A stretch of DNA of 64,000 bases from Noviherbaspirillum sp. L7-7A (GCF_019052805.1 NZ_JAHQRJ010000002.1:124001-188000); one strand, 5' to 3'. Counted from the first letter of the stretch, positions 10,013 to 18,518 are shown. Notes: generated by a model not told the origin, from the letters alone. Numbers and translations: made by a program.

Positions 10013-10480
10013 TCAGGGCACGACCGAATGCACTCGCTTCAGGCAGCGCAGCGCAAAGGTCGAGCGGCTGTGGCGTATGCCCGGAATCTTGTAGAGCTTC
10101 TGGCGCAGGAAGCGCTCGTAGCCTTCGGTGCCGGACACCGCGACCTTGATCAGGTAGTCGTATTCGCCAGTCAGCAGATAGGCTTCCATCACCTCAGGCA
10201 ACAATGCCAGCGCATCGCCGAAGCGCTGAAAGATCTCGTCATCATGGCGTTCGAGCGTGACTTCGATGATCACCGTCTCGGGCAGCCCCATTGCGCGCTG
10301 GTCCAGCACCGCCGCATAGCCGGTGATGTAGCCGGCGGTTTCCAGCGCCCGCACCCGATTCCAGCAGGGCGTGGGCGACAGGTTGACTTGTTCGGCCAGT
10401 TTCTGGTTGCTGATGCGGCCGTCGCTGCACAGGATGCGCAGGAGCTTGCGGTCGGTATCGTCGAGGCTAGCGTCTTTCAT
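10013..10480 (-). CDS. Lrp/AsnC-family transcriptional regulator
   Basis: A 155-residue DNA-binding regulator. The N-terminal winged helix-turn-helix reads LDDTDRKLLRILCSDGRIS, then LAEQVNLSPTPCWNRVRALE, the Lrp signature. The C-terminal ligand-binding domain has the conserved LLTGEYDYLIKVAV. The start at 10480 (MKDASLDD) matches the family; longer frames would add 27 residues of AT-rich upstream DNA. It converges with regA, leaving 40 bases between the stops. Ligand and targets are unknown, though many relatives sense amino acids. Confidence 0.9.
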   Translation of the reverse strand: MKDASLDDTDRKLLRILCSDGRISNQKLAEQVNLSPTPCWNRVRALETAGYITGYAAVLDQRAMGLPETVIIEVTLERHDDEIFQRFGDALALLPEVMEAYLLTGEYDYLIKVAVSGTEGYERFLRQKLYKIPGIRHSRSTFALRCLKRVHSVVP

Positions 10481-10706
10481 GGCGCAGGTTTTTTTATTGA
10501 TTTCATTTCGGGAAAAAGGATTATCTAATAAAACCTCATAAGGCAGGAGAAAACTCTTCAAAGAACGGTATTCTGGTAAAAATTAAAAAGCACCTTTTTT
10601 CCGCCGGGCGATAAGATTCTTCCATGCCCACAAGGCAGCAACAACGGCAGTAGAGGGTCGTTTCTTACCGGAGAGGACTGCAGGCCGTTCGCAAGCATAG
10701 CGTTTG
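10481..10706. other. Intergenic region upstream of the Lrp gene, AT-rich at its start
   Basis: The part next to the Lrp gene (10481-10610) is AT-rich and probably holds its promoter and autoregulatory sites. The following bases up to the terminator at 10707 contain no ORF that looks real: the best plus frame is a 9-codon MPTRQQQRQ without a ribosome binding site. A short plus-strand transcript ending at that terminator is possible. Confidence 0.4.
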
Positions 10707-10750
10707 AAACCGCCAGGCCGCTGTATCCCAGCCGCCTGGCGGTTTTGTCT
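10707..10750 (+). terminator. Intrinsic terminator
   Basis: The arms AAACCGCCAGGC (10707-10718) and GCCTGGCGGTTT (10734-10745) pair perfectly. A further 4-bp inner stem (GCTG/CAGC) lies inside, and TTTTGTCT follows. No plus-strand gene precedes it, so it implies a short untranslated or very short transcript from 10500-10700. Confidence 0.7.
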
Positions 10751-10824
10751 CTGAACCACCGGATGGAGCAAGGCGCGGACTAACGCGGCGCTGTTCAGGC
10801 AGCCGTCAGCCCGTGGTCAGCAGA

Positions 10825-10944
10825 TTGTCAGGTAGCAATTTCACAATGGAGGGCGTCACGTCGGAAAAGTCTTCCGGCGTGGTATTTCATGATCCGACGT
10901 AACTCCATTCACCGTTGCCCTGCACAGGCGCAACGGTTTTTTTT
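10825..10944 (+). ncRNA. Candidate structured small RNA with mutually exclusive stems
   Basis: Two stems compete for the same bases. CACGTCGGAA (10857-10866) can pair locally with TTCCGGCGTG (10872-10881). Alternatively ACGTCGGA (10858-10865) pairs perfectly with TCCGACGT (10893-10900), helped by TGGAG (10847-10851) with CTCCA (10903-10907). A strong terminator follows at once. The only plus ORF (18 codons, MEGVTSEKSSG...) has no ribosome binding site. No plus-strand gene lies downstream before 13717, so this looks like a free-standing RNA rather than an mRNA leader. The 5' end is not defined. Confidence 0.4.
10911..10944 (+). terminator. Strong intrinsic terminator
   Basis: ACCGTTGC (10911-10918) pairs with GCAACGGT (10930-10937), with an inner CCTG/CAGG stem, and is followed by eight T residues (10937-10944). 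Its orientation is plus, while both flanking genes are on the minus strand, so it must end a transcript that starts in this intergenic region. Confidence 0.8.
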
Positions 10945-11053
10945 GCCGATCGGAGCCGGGTCAGGCATGGTTTGTGGTCTGTGGAGCAGGGCGCGCCTGC
11001 CGCCGGCAAAGCGAGTGATTGCGCAAATCTCCCTGGCGGGACGTTGTCCGGGC

Positions 11054-11497
11054 TCAGCGCCGCGCGAGCGCCCGGTCCAGCGCGTTGGCGAAGTTCTGCC
11101 TGTCCGCATGGCTGAAGGCGGCCGGGCCGCCGGTGTCGACGCCACTGCTGCGCAACTCTTCCATGAAGGAGCGCATCGTCAGCTGCTGGGCAATGGTGTC
11201 TTTGGTATACCACTCGCCGCGCGGATTGAGCGGCAGCCCGCCCTTGTCCAGCACCAGGGCCGCCAGCGGGATGTCGCCGGTGACGACGATGTCGCCAGGG
11301 CTGACGCGCTCGACGATTTCGGCATCGGCCATATCCGCGCCAGCGGGCACCTGGAGCGCACGGATGAAGCGCGAGCCCGGCACGCGGATCAGCTTGTTGG
11401 CCACCAGCGTGACGTTGAGCTGCAGGCGTTCGGCCACCCGGAACAGGATGTCCTTAATGACGGTGGGACAGGCGTCGGCGTCGACCCAGATATGCAT
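11054..11497 (-). CDS. yaiI: YaiI/YqxD family protein (DUF188)
   Basis: A 147-residue cytoplasmic protein of the UPF0178/YaiI family, thought from its fold to be PIN-like. It begins [18 protein letters not shown], the invariant family N-terminus with the acidic residues of the supposed metal site. [16 protein letters not shown] and the C-terminal [10 protein letters not shown] are also conserved. The ATG at 11497 gives exactly this N-terminus; the longer frame upstream is unlikely. No biochemical role is established. It is separated by about 100 bases from the permease gene upstream on the same strand and may be co-transcribed. Confidence 0.88.
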   Translation of the reverse strand: MHIWVDADACPTVIKDILFRVAERLQLNVTLVANKLIRVPGSRFIRALQVPAGADMADAEIVERVSPGDIVVTGDIPLAALVLDKGGLPLNPRGEWYTKDTIAQQLTMRSFMEELRSSGVDTGGPAAFSHADRQNFANALDRALARR

Positions 11498-11605
11498 GAG
11501 GAAGGCAGTGAGAGCGGCAGGATCCCGCATTGTAAGGCAAGCGTTCCGGCGGCTGGGTCGGCCAACCGGGGAGCGCGGGCGCAGGCATGGTCCCATGTCC
11601 CGTCT

Positions 11606-13444
11606 TCAATGCATGCTGGACGCCGGCTCGGCTACAGCCGGGGATACGCCCGTTGCCTGCTGTAGCAGATCGGCCGCGGCGCCCAGCCTTCCGGCAACCG
11701 CGTCGGCGCCGGTTTCCGCCGCCAGGTCGATTGCGCCATCTTCTTCCGCTGCCGGATTCCAGGCGCCAAGCACGATCTTCATGCCCGGCGCCCGGGCCCT
11801 GAGGCGCCGGACCACGAAACGGGCATAGGTGCGCGGCCTCGGGCTCAGGTAGGACAGGCACACCGCCTTACAACCCGTCAAGTCAAGGCTGCCGATTTTA
11901 TCCAGCGTAATCGCGGTGGCCGGCAGCAGGCGTGCAGCCACGCCGCGGGTTTCCAGCACATGCGTGAGCAGCAGCGCGGCGACCGTGTCGAGCGCGCCGC
12001 GGCCGCCAATGCACAGGATCTCGGCCTTCTCCGCCGGTGGCAGAGGCGTGGCGGAAGCGGCTTCCTTCGCGCCTTCCTGTTGCCGGTCGAGGATTTCGCG
12101 CAGGTCTTCCACCAGCATGCGCATGCCGTCCGCCACTTTCTGCCGGTCCTCAATCGACGAGCCGCTCTTGCGGGCGCTTTCAGCCAGGCGCAGCGCAGCC
12201 AGCGCGGTATCGTCATGGAAGGACAGCAAGGTGCCGGCGCCCACCTCGGCTTCAGCTAGTTCGATGGCTTCCTCGATGTCGCCAGCCAGCAGGCGCTGGT
12301 ACAGCCGCTCTTCCGGCGACAGCACCGGCTCGCTGCCGAGCAGCACCTCGATGAAGGCCAGCCGCGGCACGTAGCGTCCCATCACCACCAGGCATACGGT
12401 CAGCGGCGTGGCCAGGATCAGGCCCGGCGTGCCCCACAGCAGGGTCCAGAAGATGGCTGACAGGATCACCGCCATCGGCGTCATGCCGGTGCTGGAGCCG
12501 TACAGCCAGGGCTCGACGATGTTGTTGCTGACCAGCTCGATCGTCAGGATCAGCACCAGCGTCCAGAGCAGCATCGACCAGCCAGGGTCGACCACGAAGG
12601 CGAGAGTAAGCGGGAATACCGCGGCCACCACCGGTCCCAGGTAGGGAATGAAGCGCAGCAGCGTGGCCAGGAAGCCCCACAGCAGCGCGCCCGGCACCCC
12701 GATGAGATACAGGCCCACGCCCAGCGGTATGCCATAGGTGGCATTGACGACCAGCTGCATCAGCAGATAGCGGCTGACCCGGCTGGCGGCTTCGCTCAGT
12801 GCCTCGGTAGTGCGATGCAGGTCGCTGCCGGCCAGGCGGATGAAGCGGTCGCGCAGGTCGCTTGGCGCCAGCAGTACGAAGAACACGAACACGATTACAA
12901 GCCCGGCGGTGCCGAGGGGTTTCAGGATCGGGTCCACCATATCTTGCAGCGTGCGCAACGGGTCCGCGACCGGTTCGACCCGCACCGGCACTGGTTCCCT
13001 TGCCCGGCCCTGTCCGCTGGTTTCGGCCGGCCTGGCGGTGCCGGTGGCTTCCGACAGGTCGCGGCCGATTTCCTTGACCACCTCAGCACTGCGCTTGAGC
13101 ACGCCGCTGCCTGGCACGGCGCCGCTGATGGAGCGGATCTTCTGATGCATGGAGCGCTGGTACTGCGGTATATCGCCGATCAGCGTGAGTGCCTGGCGGC
13201 CGACCACGAAGCCGGCGCCTGCCAGCAGCGCCACGGCAGTAGTAACGACCAGCACCACTGCGGCAATGCGCGGCATCCGGGTGCGGCGCAGCCAGGCGAC
13301 GGGCGGCGCCAGCAGGAAGCTCAGCAAAATCGCCAGCGCGAACGGCACGAAGATATCGCGGCCGACATATAGCACTGCCACCGTGATGAGCATCAGCGCG
13401 ATGGTTGCCAGATTGCTGCCGGGCCGGGAAGGCGTGTCGGACAT
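11606..13444 (-). CDS. AI-2E-type (DUF20) permease with extra C-terminal soluble domain
   Basis: A 612-residue protein. The first 350 residues are a TqsA/YdiK-type permease with about eight membrane segments, including the signatures LLRFIPYLGPVVAAVFPL and NNIVEPWLYGSSTG. Family members export autoinducer-2 or act as ion antiporters. The rest, about 250 residues, is soluble. It consists of a helical linker (SPEERLYQRLLAGDIEEAIE onwards) and a Rossmann-like part with EILCIGGRGALDTVAALLL, LLPATAITLDKI and CKAVCLSYLSPRPRTYARF, recalling cobalamin-binding-like folds but without the DxHxxG motif. Typical family members are 340-380 residues, so this is a fusion. Similar long forms exist in some Burkholderiales; the domain's role is not known. 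Confidence 0.8.
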   Translation of the reverse strand: MSDTPSRPGSNLATIALMLITVAVLYVGRDIFVPFALAILLSFLLAPPVAWLRRTRMPRIAAVVLVVTTAVALLAGAGFVVGRQALTLIGDIPQYQRSMHQKIRSISGAVPGSGVLKRSAEVVKEIGRDLSEATGTARPAETSGQGRAREPVPVRVEPVADPLRTLQDMVDPILKPLGTAGLVIVFVFFVLLAPSDLRDRFIRLAGSDLHRTTEALSEAASRVSRYLLMQLVVNATYGIPLGVGLYLIGVPGALLWGFLATLLRFIPYLGPVVAAVFPLTLAFVVDPGWSMLLWTLVLILTIELVSNNIVEPWLYGSSTGMTPMAVILSAIFWTLLWGTPGLILATPLTVCLVVMGRYVPRLAFIEVLLGSEPVLSPEERLYQRLLAGDIEEAIELAEAEVGAGTLLSFHDDTALAALRLAESARKSGSSIEDRQKVADGMRMLVEDLREILDRQQEGAKEAASATPLPPAEKAEILCIGGRGALDTVAALLLTHVLETRGVAARLLPATAITLDKIGSLDLTGCKAVCLSYLSPRPRTYARFVVRRLRARAPGMKIVLGAWNPAAEEDGAIDLAAETGADAVAGRLGAAADLLQQATGVSPAVAEPASSMH

Positions 13445-13716
13445 GGAGGGGTGCCTTGAAGCGTTGATTCATGTGCCTCCGGCGTAGTTGCTGAGCCGAG
13501 GGGCGACCGGGAAAGCGGTCAATAATCCTGTCTATATTGTTGATCAAAATGCAAGAAGAGGCGTTGCGCCTTCGCAATCGGCCTAGTGGCATGTTCCGGT
13601 TTCGGCGTGGAGATGTATGTATTTTGCCGCGCGCAGCAAGGCTGGTTTCAGCCATCTGCGCAATAAGGTGATTGCGGATAAGGTGCGCATCTCCTGAAAC
13701 TGGAATGCTAGGCAGC

Positions 13717-14634
13717 ATGCCAATTGCATCTCTTCGAGGCCTGGTCAGCGTGATCGACATTGCCATTCCCGGCCTGCGCGGCCTTGGCGCGGTCACGGTG
13801 CTCAGGCAGAGCCTGTCGCAGTTTGTGGCGCATGACATGGTGACCCATGCCAAGGCAGTGACTTTCCAGGTGCTGTTCTCGTTTTTCCCGTTCGTAATCC
13901 TGTTCATGGCGCTGCTGGGCTACCTGGAAATTTCCAGCCTTTTCGATTACCTGCGCCGGCAATCCGAAGTGTTTTTCCTGCGCCAGACGGGGCCGCAGCT
14001 CAATGCCATCATTGACCAATTGCAGCAGCGTCGCCACGGCATGCTGTCCTTCGGCATCGTGTTCGCGCTGTGGGCGTCATCCTCGGCAATGCGCGCGATG
14101 ATGAAAGCCATGAACGTGATCTATGGCGTCAAGGAAGAGCGACCCGTATGGAAGCGTTACCTGCTATCCGTGCTAGCCACGCTGGCAGTGGGGGCCGCGC
14201 TTGCGTTTGCGGTGACCCTGCTGCTAGTGCGGCCGGCGGCGATGGCGGTGCTGGCCGAAGACCTTGGCCTGCCGCACTGGTGGGCCGGGATGTGGGCCTG
14301 GTATCTGCGCTGGCCCGCGGTCCTGCTGCTGCTAACCGCTGTCGTGACGGTGATCTACTGGATCGCGCCGGATGTCGAGCAGCGCTTCCAGTTCGTCACG
14401 CCCGGCGCCTTCATCGCGGTGCTGGTGTGGTTTGGCGCCTCCTTGAGCTTCGACTTCTATGTACGCAATATCGGCAGCTACGACAAGCTGTACGGCAGCG
14501 TCGGCACGGCTGTGGTGCTGCTGCTGTATTTCTTGCTGACCTCGTTCATCCTGCTGTTCGGAGCCGAGCTCAATGCCGCGATCGAGCACCTGGACCCGGC
14601 CGGCAAGAACCCGGGCGACAGAAGCGCAGGTTGA
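13717..14634 (+). CDS. YihY/BrkB family inner-membrane protein
   Basis: A membrane protein of about 305 residues with six predicted helices. It carries the family motifs THAKAVTFQVLFSFFPF near residue 40 and GSVGTAVVLLLYFLLTSFILLFGAELNAA near the C-terminus (the LLYFLLTSFILLFGAELNA core). The family was once annotated as RNase BN, which was an error, and a transport role is suspected. The start at 13717 was chosen because AGGCAGC precedes it at good distance; 13705 and 13672 are alternatives in frame. Confidence 0.82.
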   Translation: MPIASLRGLVSVIDIAIPGLRGLGAVTVLRQSLSQFVAHDMVTHAKAVTFQVLFSFFPFVILFMALLGYLEISSLFDYLRRQSEVFFLRQTGPQLNAIIDQLQQRRHGMLSFGIVFALWASSSAMRAMMKAMNVIYGVKEERPVWKRYLLSVLATLAVGAALAFAVTLLLVRPAAMAVLAEDLGLPHWWAGMWAWYLRWPAVLLLLTAVVTVIYWIAPDVEQRFQFVTPGAFIAVLVWFGASLSFDFYVRNIGSYDKLYGSVGTAVVLLLYFLLTSFILLFGAELNAAIEHLDPAGKNPGDRSAG

Positions 14635-15124
14635 GCGGCCCGGGGAAGCCGCGCCGCCGCAAGGGCGCGCTTTGCGGCGTTTCCCCGACTATTCTGGCGC
14701 CGCGGCAGGTCGTCCGTTCGCTTGCGTCCGGCAGAATCCCTATGGCATCGATGGACGCCTTATTTGGCAAGAGGCTGCTAAGGTTTGGTACGCCATTGTG
14801 CAGGCCGTTATTGCGCCGTAGCGAGAATGCCATCCTGGCCAGCAAGAGGTATGTCGGCGTGGGCGATGCCCTCATCCTATTTTTATCGAGGTCGTCCCTT
14901 GCAATCCCATCCCGATATTGTGCCAATTTGTCGATCGCTAAGGCAGCCGGTTGCTGCGCGAGTGCGATGAGGTTGCCGTTGCCAACGACAACCAAGCCGC
15001 CTGTCAATAAGGTCTGTTGTTTTGATCGTTCAAGTTCGTCGTGTCCGAAGGCGATTAGGTTTTCTGATAGGAGCAGCTCATCCATGGCTATAGTGGTTTT
15101 CGGCGCCTCGCAGATCAGTTGCAA
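14570..15124 (-). CDS. Hypothetical protein, possibly decayed
   Basis: The first 90 residues of this frame read like a genuine soluble protein (LICEAPKTTIAMDELLLSEN, then LTGGLVVVGNGNLIALAQQ and IDKLAQYRDGIARDDLDKN). The codons are less GC-rich than those of neighbouring genes, which suggests transferred DNA. There is no ATG at the beginning; the first start is a TTG without a clear ribosome binding site. After about residue 95 the sequence becomes Arg/Pro-rich and overlaps the 3' end of the YihY gene in antisense, so the authentic C-terminus was probably lost. I do not recognise the family. Confidence 0.25.
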   Translation of the reverse strand: MQLICEAPKTTIAMDELLLSENLIAFGHDELERSKQQTLLTGGLVVVGNGNLIALAQQPAALAIDKLAQYRDGIARDDLDKNRMRASPTPTYLLLARMAFSLRRNNGLHNGVPNLSSLLPNKASIDAIGILPDASERTTCRGARIVGETPQSAPLRRRGFPGPLNLRFCRPGSCRPGPGARSRH

Positions 15125-15182
15125 GCCTTCTACCGTTATGGCGCAGCCTCGCGGGAAAGGGAAGTCAGTGCGGGATTGCCAG

Positions 15183-15695
15183 TCAAGTGCTGGGTAATGT
15201 CAGCGAGATCCCGCTTGCCCGGCACGGCGTTATCCAGGCGCGCGTTGACGGGGCAGGGTGCAGCGCGTGTCCTTTAGAGCAGCCAACCTGCCTTACCCGG
15301 GGCGAACTAGCTGTCGTACAGGTCGAGCTCGCCTCCCGCACCCGTCGACCGTATTGGGCCCGGCCCCAGCGACGGGTCGTGGCAATGTTGCAGCCGGATT
15401 CGCCAATAAACTTCAGATGTCGGTCCGAGCGGGTGGCAAGTTGCGTCCGGTACTCGTGCGGTATTGCTGACGTGTCAGTAATACAGTCGGTGTGTCCCGT
15501 TCGCTGGCATGAATGGTCTTTTTTCCAACGCATGTGCAGCCGCTGCATGAGTCGACAGATACAGCTGCTGGTCACACAACCTGCATTGTGCTTCCAGTCG
15601 CTCGGTGAACTCGGCCAAGGTAAGATCATTCTGCTGCTTAAGCCAGCGCTGCACTTGGGCGTAGGTAGCCGATAGCACGCATTAGACTGCATCAA
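15183..15695 (-). pseudogene. IS630-type transposase remnant, frameshifted
   Basis: Two minus-strand frames together resemble an IS630/Tc1-mariner transposase. The frame ending at 15475 contains ATYAQVQRWLKQQNDLTLAEF, like the helix-turn-helix region of the family. The overlapping frame ending at 15183 contains LMQRLHMRWKKDHS and then KFIGESGCNIATTRRWGRAQ. In active enzymes the latter reads FIDESG...MTRxYGRA, with the first catalytic Asp. Here that Asp is Gly and a frameshift near 15580 separates the two parts. The C-terminal third with the remaining catalytic acids is missing. No terminal inverted repeats were found. The element is dead. Confidence 0.6.
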
Positions 15696-15902
15696 GTCCA
15701 GAACATCACACCGTCAAGCATTTCGACAACTGCGCTAAGCGAGTTGCGGTTGCGACCGCGACGTGGCCCTGGCCGGATCGTTGTGTCCATCCACGCAGGA
15801 AGTGGCCGGTGCAGTGTGCTATGGTGAAAAATTGGATGGGCTAAGAATACATCAGTCCGGCGCCACGCCGGTCCGCAAACTCCAGCCTCTGCAGCGCGGG
15901 GG

Positions 15903-16055
15903 TCAGCCAGCCTTGGCTGCGCTGCGTACCGCCGGCGGCGCCGCGCTCGAGCTGTCTGTTTGCGCGCTGGGGGTGCCGGCCAGAACGGCTGCGGCAATGC
16001 TCAATGCGATGCAGCCAAGGACGGCGAGCGCGGAAGACAGAACGATGCTTTTCAT
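15903..16055 (-). CDS. Possible small exported peptide
   Basis: A 50-codon frame beginning MKSIVLSSALAVLGCIALSI with a clear hydrophobic signal-like segment, then GTPSAQTDSSSAAPPAV. The high third-position GC agrees with coding use. The ribosome binding site is weak, and it lies in a region with decayed genes, so it may be a 5' fragment of a former secreted-protein gene. No family is recognised. Confidence 0.35.
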   Translation of the reverse strand: MKSIVLSSALAVLGCIALSIAAAVLAGTPSAQTDSSSAAPPAVRSAAKAG

Positions 16056-16250
16056 GGTGCGTAGGAAATGTGAAATCAGAGGGGAGCTGCAACGCAATGA
16101 TAGCGGCCGGATTTCTAGTTGGAAAGGATTCCGGCTCGATGAGGCAAATAAACGACGTTTTTAATGGCGGCTCGGCGGCCAGCCGCATTGCCCAGCGTTT
16201 GCCAGCCTTGTCTTTGGATCAGACGGCTGGCCCGCGACGTTCGTTCTAGG

Positions 16251-16511
16251 TCACCGCCCATGTCCGCAATAGCGCCAACAACATCGGTGCGGCAATGAAA
16301 TACTCCTTGCCATGTTGCTGCTGAATGCCGCCAGATGGTCCCAATGCGCCTGGCTTGCCACGCGTTTGGCCTCCACCTTGCGTCGCAGGTCGCTCGTGGA
16401 GCGCACGATGACCGCCGGATTATTGTCGCGCAACATCATGGATTCGCCGGCATTGCGCAGCGCAAGCAGGCAAAGTTCTTCCTGCTCCATCTCGCACAAG
16501 ATCTGATACAT
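16251..16511 (-). CDS. Hypothetical protein, possible gene fragment
   Basis: The frame has good coding codon use from MYQILCEMEQEELCLLALRN to about residue 70 (HWDHLAAFSSNMA). It then turns into an atypical Cys/Arg-rich tail, as if a frameshift lay near 16310. Upstream of the ATG the same frame continues coding-like for 11 codons to a TAG stop, so the present start may not be the ancestral one. The family is not recognised; it is most likely a remnant or a strain-specific gene. Confidence 0.35.
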   Translation of the reverse strand: MYQILCEMEQEELCLLALRNAGESMMLRDNNPAVIVRSTSDLRRKVEAKRVASQAHWDHLAAFSSNMARSISLPHRCCWRYCGHGR

Positions 16512-17574
16512 CCATTCTCGGGTAGCGGCCAGCGAAGCGAGTGCAACCTAGCGCTGCGGCTGCCCTGCTTCATTTCGGGTGATGCTTTTGACTTTCCGAG
16601 CATTCTTCAAACGCTCGCGATGACGCCTCGCAACTGCGTTCAGCGGGCCTGCTGCCGCGAACTGTCCGCGGACGTCGGGTGGATGCGTCCCCGCAGAAGC
16701 TCGCGGGCAATCGTGGAATCGCGCTAGTCAAGTAGCGCGATATTGCCGATGGGCCGGAAATTCTGTTGTCAGTTCGATTTTGAGTCCATCGGCTTTTGCT
16801 CCGGCAAGATTGTTAAGGGCAGCGCATGGGTGTGCACTACCCAACCTGCTGCCGCGGCATTCTTCCTGACGGTCCAGGTGCCGCAAGCAAGACCGGAAAT
16901 GACTGTCATCAATGCAATAGACTCAAGCGTTCCTGGTCTTTCAACCGTTTGTCATACGTGAGTCGCGTTCTCCGGGCAGGGCAGGCAATTTACCTGGCTC
17001 GCCTTGAATTGATTCCGTTCACTCCTGCCAAATGAAACTTAGAAAACTTTTTCGTTGAACCGAATTTATCCAGTGGATGGCGAAAAAGGAAAAAATTTTG
17101 GGTATATTTCATTTATTTAATGAAAATTCTCCACTTTTTGACAATTGTTTCCGAAGCAATTAACTTGATAAAATTTTTCAAAAGAAAATGTAGAACCTAA
17201 ATTTTTGTACGGTAAAGATACTTTCAAAAAATGATGCGGCGACTTCGGCGTATTTATTTAATATAAGAAATTGAGAGAATGAAAAGTGTACCGTAGAAAT
17301 ATTGAAATAAAGTATAGGTGCCTGTTTCTTAAGTATTGTAGTTACTCTATCTAAACTAAATATTTTCTGTAAAGAAAAAGAAGGGGAGTCGCTCTGTGGC
17401 TTTTTGAAATAGTGACGGTGACAATAAATGCTGATCCTTTCTTGTAAAAAAGTTTATGTGGAAATGATAAAAATTTACATCGGGAAAATATTTATGTCGA
17501 ATTTATTTACACATTGGCTTTCAATTGATGAAACAAATTAATTAAGCTGTTGATTCTTAAAGTTTGCCTTTTTA
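16512..17574. other. Gene-free tract turning strongly AT-rich
   Basis: No credible ORF is present. Up to about 17030 base composition is intermediate. From about 17036 to 17574 it becomes strongly AT-rich, with many A and T runs, unlike the rest of the window. Several sigma-70-like hexamers occur by composition alone. Two related motifs, TGTACGGTA near 17206 and TGTACCGTA near 17286, lie 370 and 290 bases upstream of the sigma-54 promoter and could be activator sites. The tract could also bind H-NS-like proteins. Confidence 0.5.
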
Positions 17575-17590
17575 TGGCATGCGCCTTGCA
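17575..17590 (+). promoter_or_regulatory. Sigma-54 (RpoN) promoter for the PEP-CTERM gene
   Basis: TGGCATGCGCCTTGCA matches the -24/-12 consensus TGGCAC/TG-N4-TTGCA, with GG and GC exactly 10 bases apart. It lies about 97 bases before the ATG of the PEP-CTERM gene, so the leader would be about 85 bases. RpoN control of PEP-CTERM genes through the PrsK/PrsR system is established in related floc-forming betaproteobacteria; those regulators are not in this window. Confidence 0.8.
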
Positions 17591-17687
17591 ATGGGTTATT
17601 TCCAGGAAGTGGATAAAAGATATTAGCGAAAGCCTTTCCTTTATTGCGAACTGGCTTGTATTCAAGCTTTTGATCGGAGAAAACACC

Positions 17688-18518
17688 ATGCGCTTTACCA
17701 TGAAGAAAAAAGTTTTGGCGTGCAGCATTGCGGGAGGTCTGGCGCTGTTCGCGTCGGGCGCGGGGGCTCAGGCGTTCCCGGACTTTGCCGTGAATGAAAT
17801 TGCCGTTCCTGGCGCAAACGCGGGCATAGTTAACGCCGACAAAGTGACCGGCAACTACGTGGAGGTAATTACTTTTACCGGTAACAGCTTCAACGTCTCG
17901 CTGCTATGGCAGGCCGGCCAGTTCGTGGCCAACAACGGTACGACGCCGGTCGCTTCGCAGCTTGGCGGGGTGACGTCCAACCAGTACGGCTTGTACGCGC
18001 TGTACCGGGGCAACGGCACCTTTAGCGCTGGTCCCAATGGGACAACCAGCTTCAACTTTACGCCCGGCGGCAGCCTGTCCGTGTTCCTGGACCCTGGCAG
18101 CAATACCACCTTCACCCAGCCAGGCAATGGCGCCACCGCCTGGAGCACAGGCAACGCGGGTGATGACATCCAGGTCGCCAATGGTGTCCCGACTTCCGGC
18201 CAGGGAACGCTGGACCCCAATCTGCCGACCTGTTCAGGCACCGGCGGCAGCGGCATCAACTGCGGCAGCTTCGGCGCCTCGTCGTCCTGGGTGCTTACTT
18301 CGGCAGGCAGCGCCTACTTCACCACGCCCAATCCGTTCTTCAACGTGTCGTTCCAGTCCGGTCAGCTCAATAACTTCAACCCGAGCGGCACCCAGGTCAT
18401 CAATGGCTCGCTGGATGTGGTCTTTGGGGGTGGCGGCCAGGTTCCCGAACCGGCCACCCTGGCCCTGCTGGGGCTAGGCGCGCTTGGCCTTAGCCTGTCG
18501 CGGCGCAGGAGGCGCTAG
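17688..18518 (+). CDS. PEP-CTERM sorting-domain protein (flocculation-associated PepA-like)
   Basis: An exported 276-residue protein. The signal peptide is KKKVLACSIAGGLALFASGAGA, cleaved before QAFPDF. The C-terminus is a complete PEP-CTERM sorting signal: VPEPATLALLGLGALGLSL followed by RRRRR, recognised by exosortase. The mature body is rich in Gly, Ser, Thr and Asn. Its start FPDFAVNEIAVPGANAG...ADKVTGNYVEVITF resembles the floc-forming PepA proteins of Zoogloea and relatives. It has two Cys in CSGTGGSGINC. The start at 17688 has GGAG upstream. It probably associates with exopolysaccharide at the cell surface; exosortase is not encoded here. Confidence 0.88.
   Translation: MRFTMKKKVLACSIAGGLALFASGAGAQAFPDFAVNEIAVPGANAGIVNADKVTGNYVEVITFTGNSFNVSLLWQAGQFVANNGTTPVASQLGGVTSNQYGLYALYRGNGTFSAGPNGTTSFNFTPGGSLSVFLDPGSNTTFTQPGNGATAWSTGNAGDDIQVANGVPTSGQGTLDPNLPTCSGTGGSGINCGSFGASSSWVLTSAGSAYFTTPNPFFNVSFQSGQLNNFNPSGTQVINGSLDVVFGGGGQVPEPATLALLGLGALGLSLSRRRRR

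Noticed and set aside
10677..10860. 6S RNA candidate (a GTTCGCAAGC string as in E. coli 6S)
   Set aside because: A terminator sits in the middle, and I could not build the long closing stem with a central bubble. Left as an unnamed region.
14070..15197. 375-codon plus-strand ORF
   Set aside because: The first half is the YihY gene in the wrong frame, and the second half runs through the decayed region without any motif.
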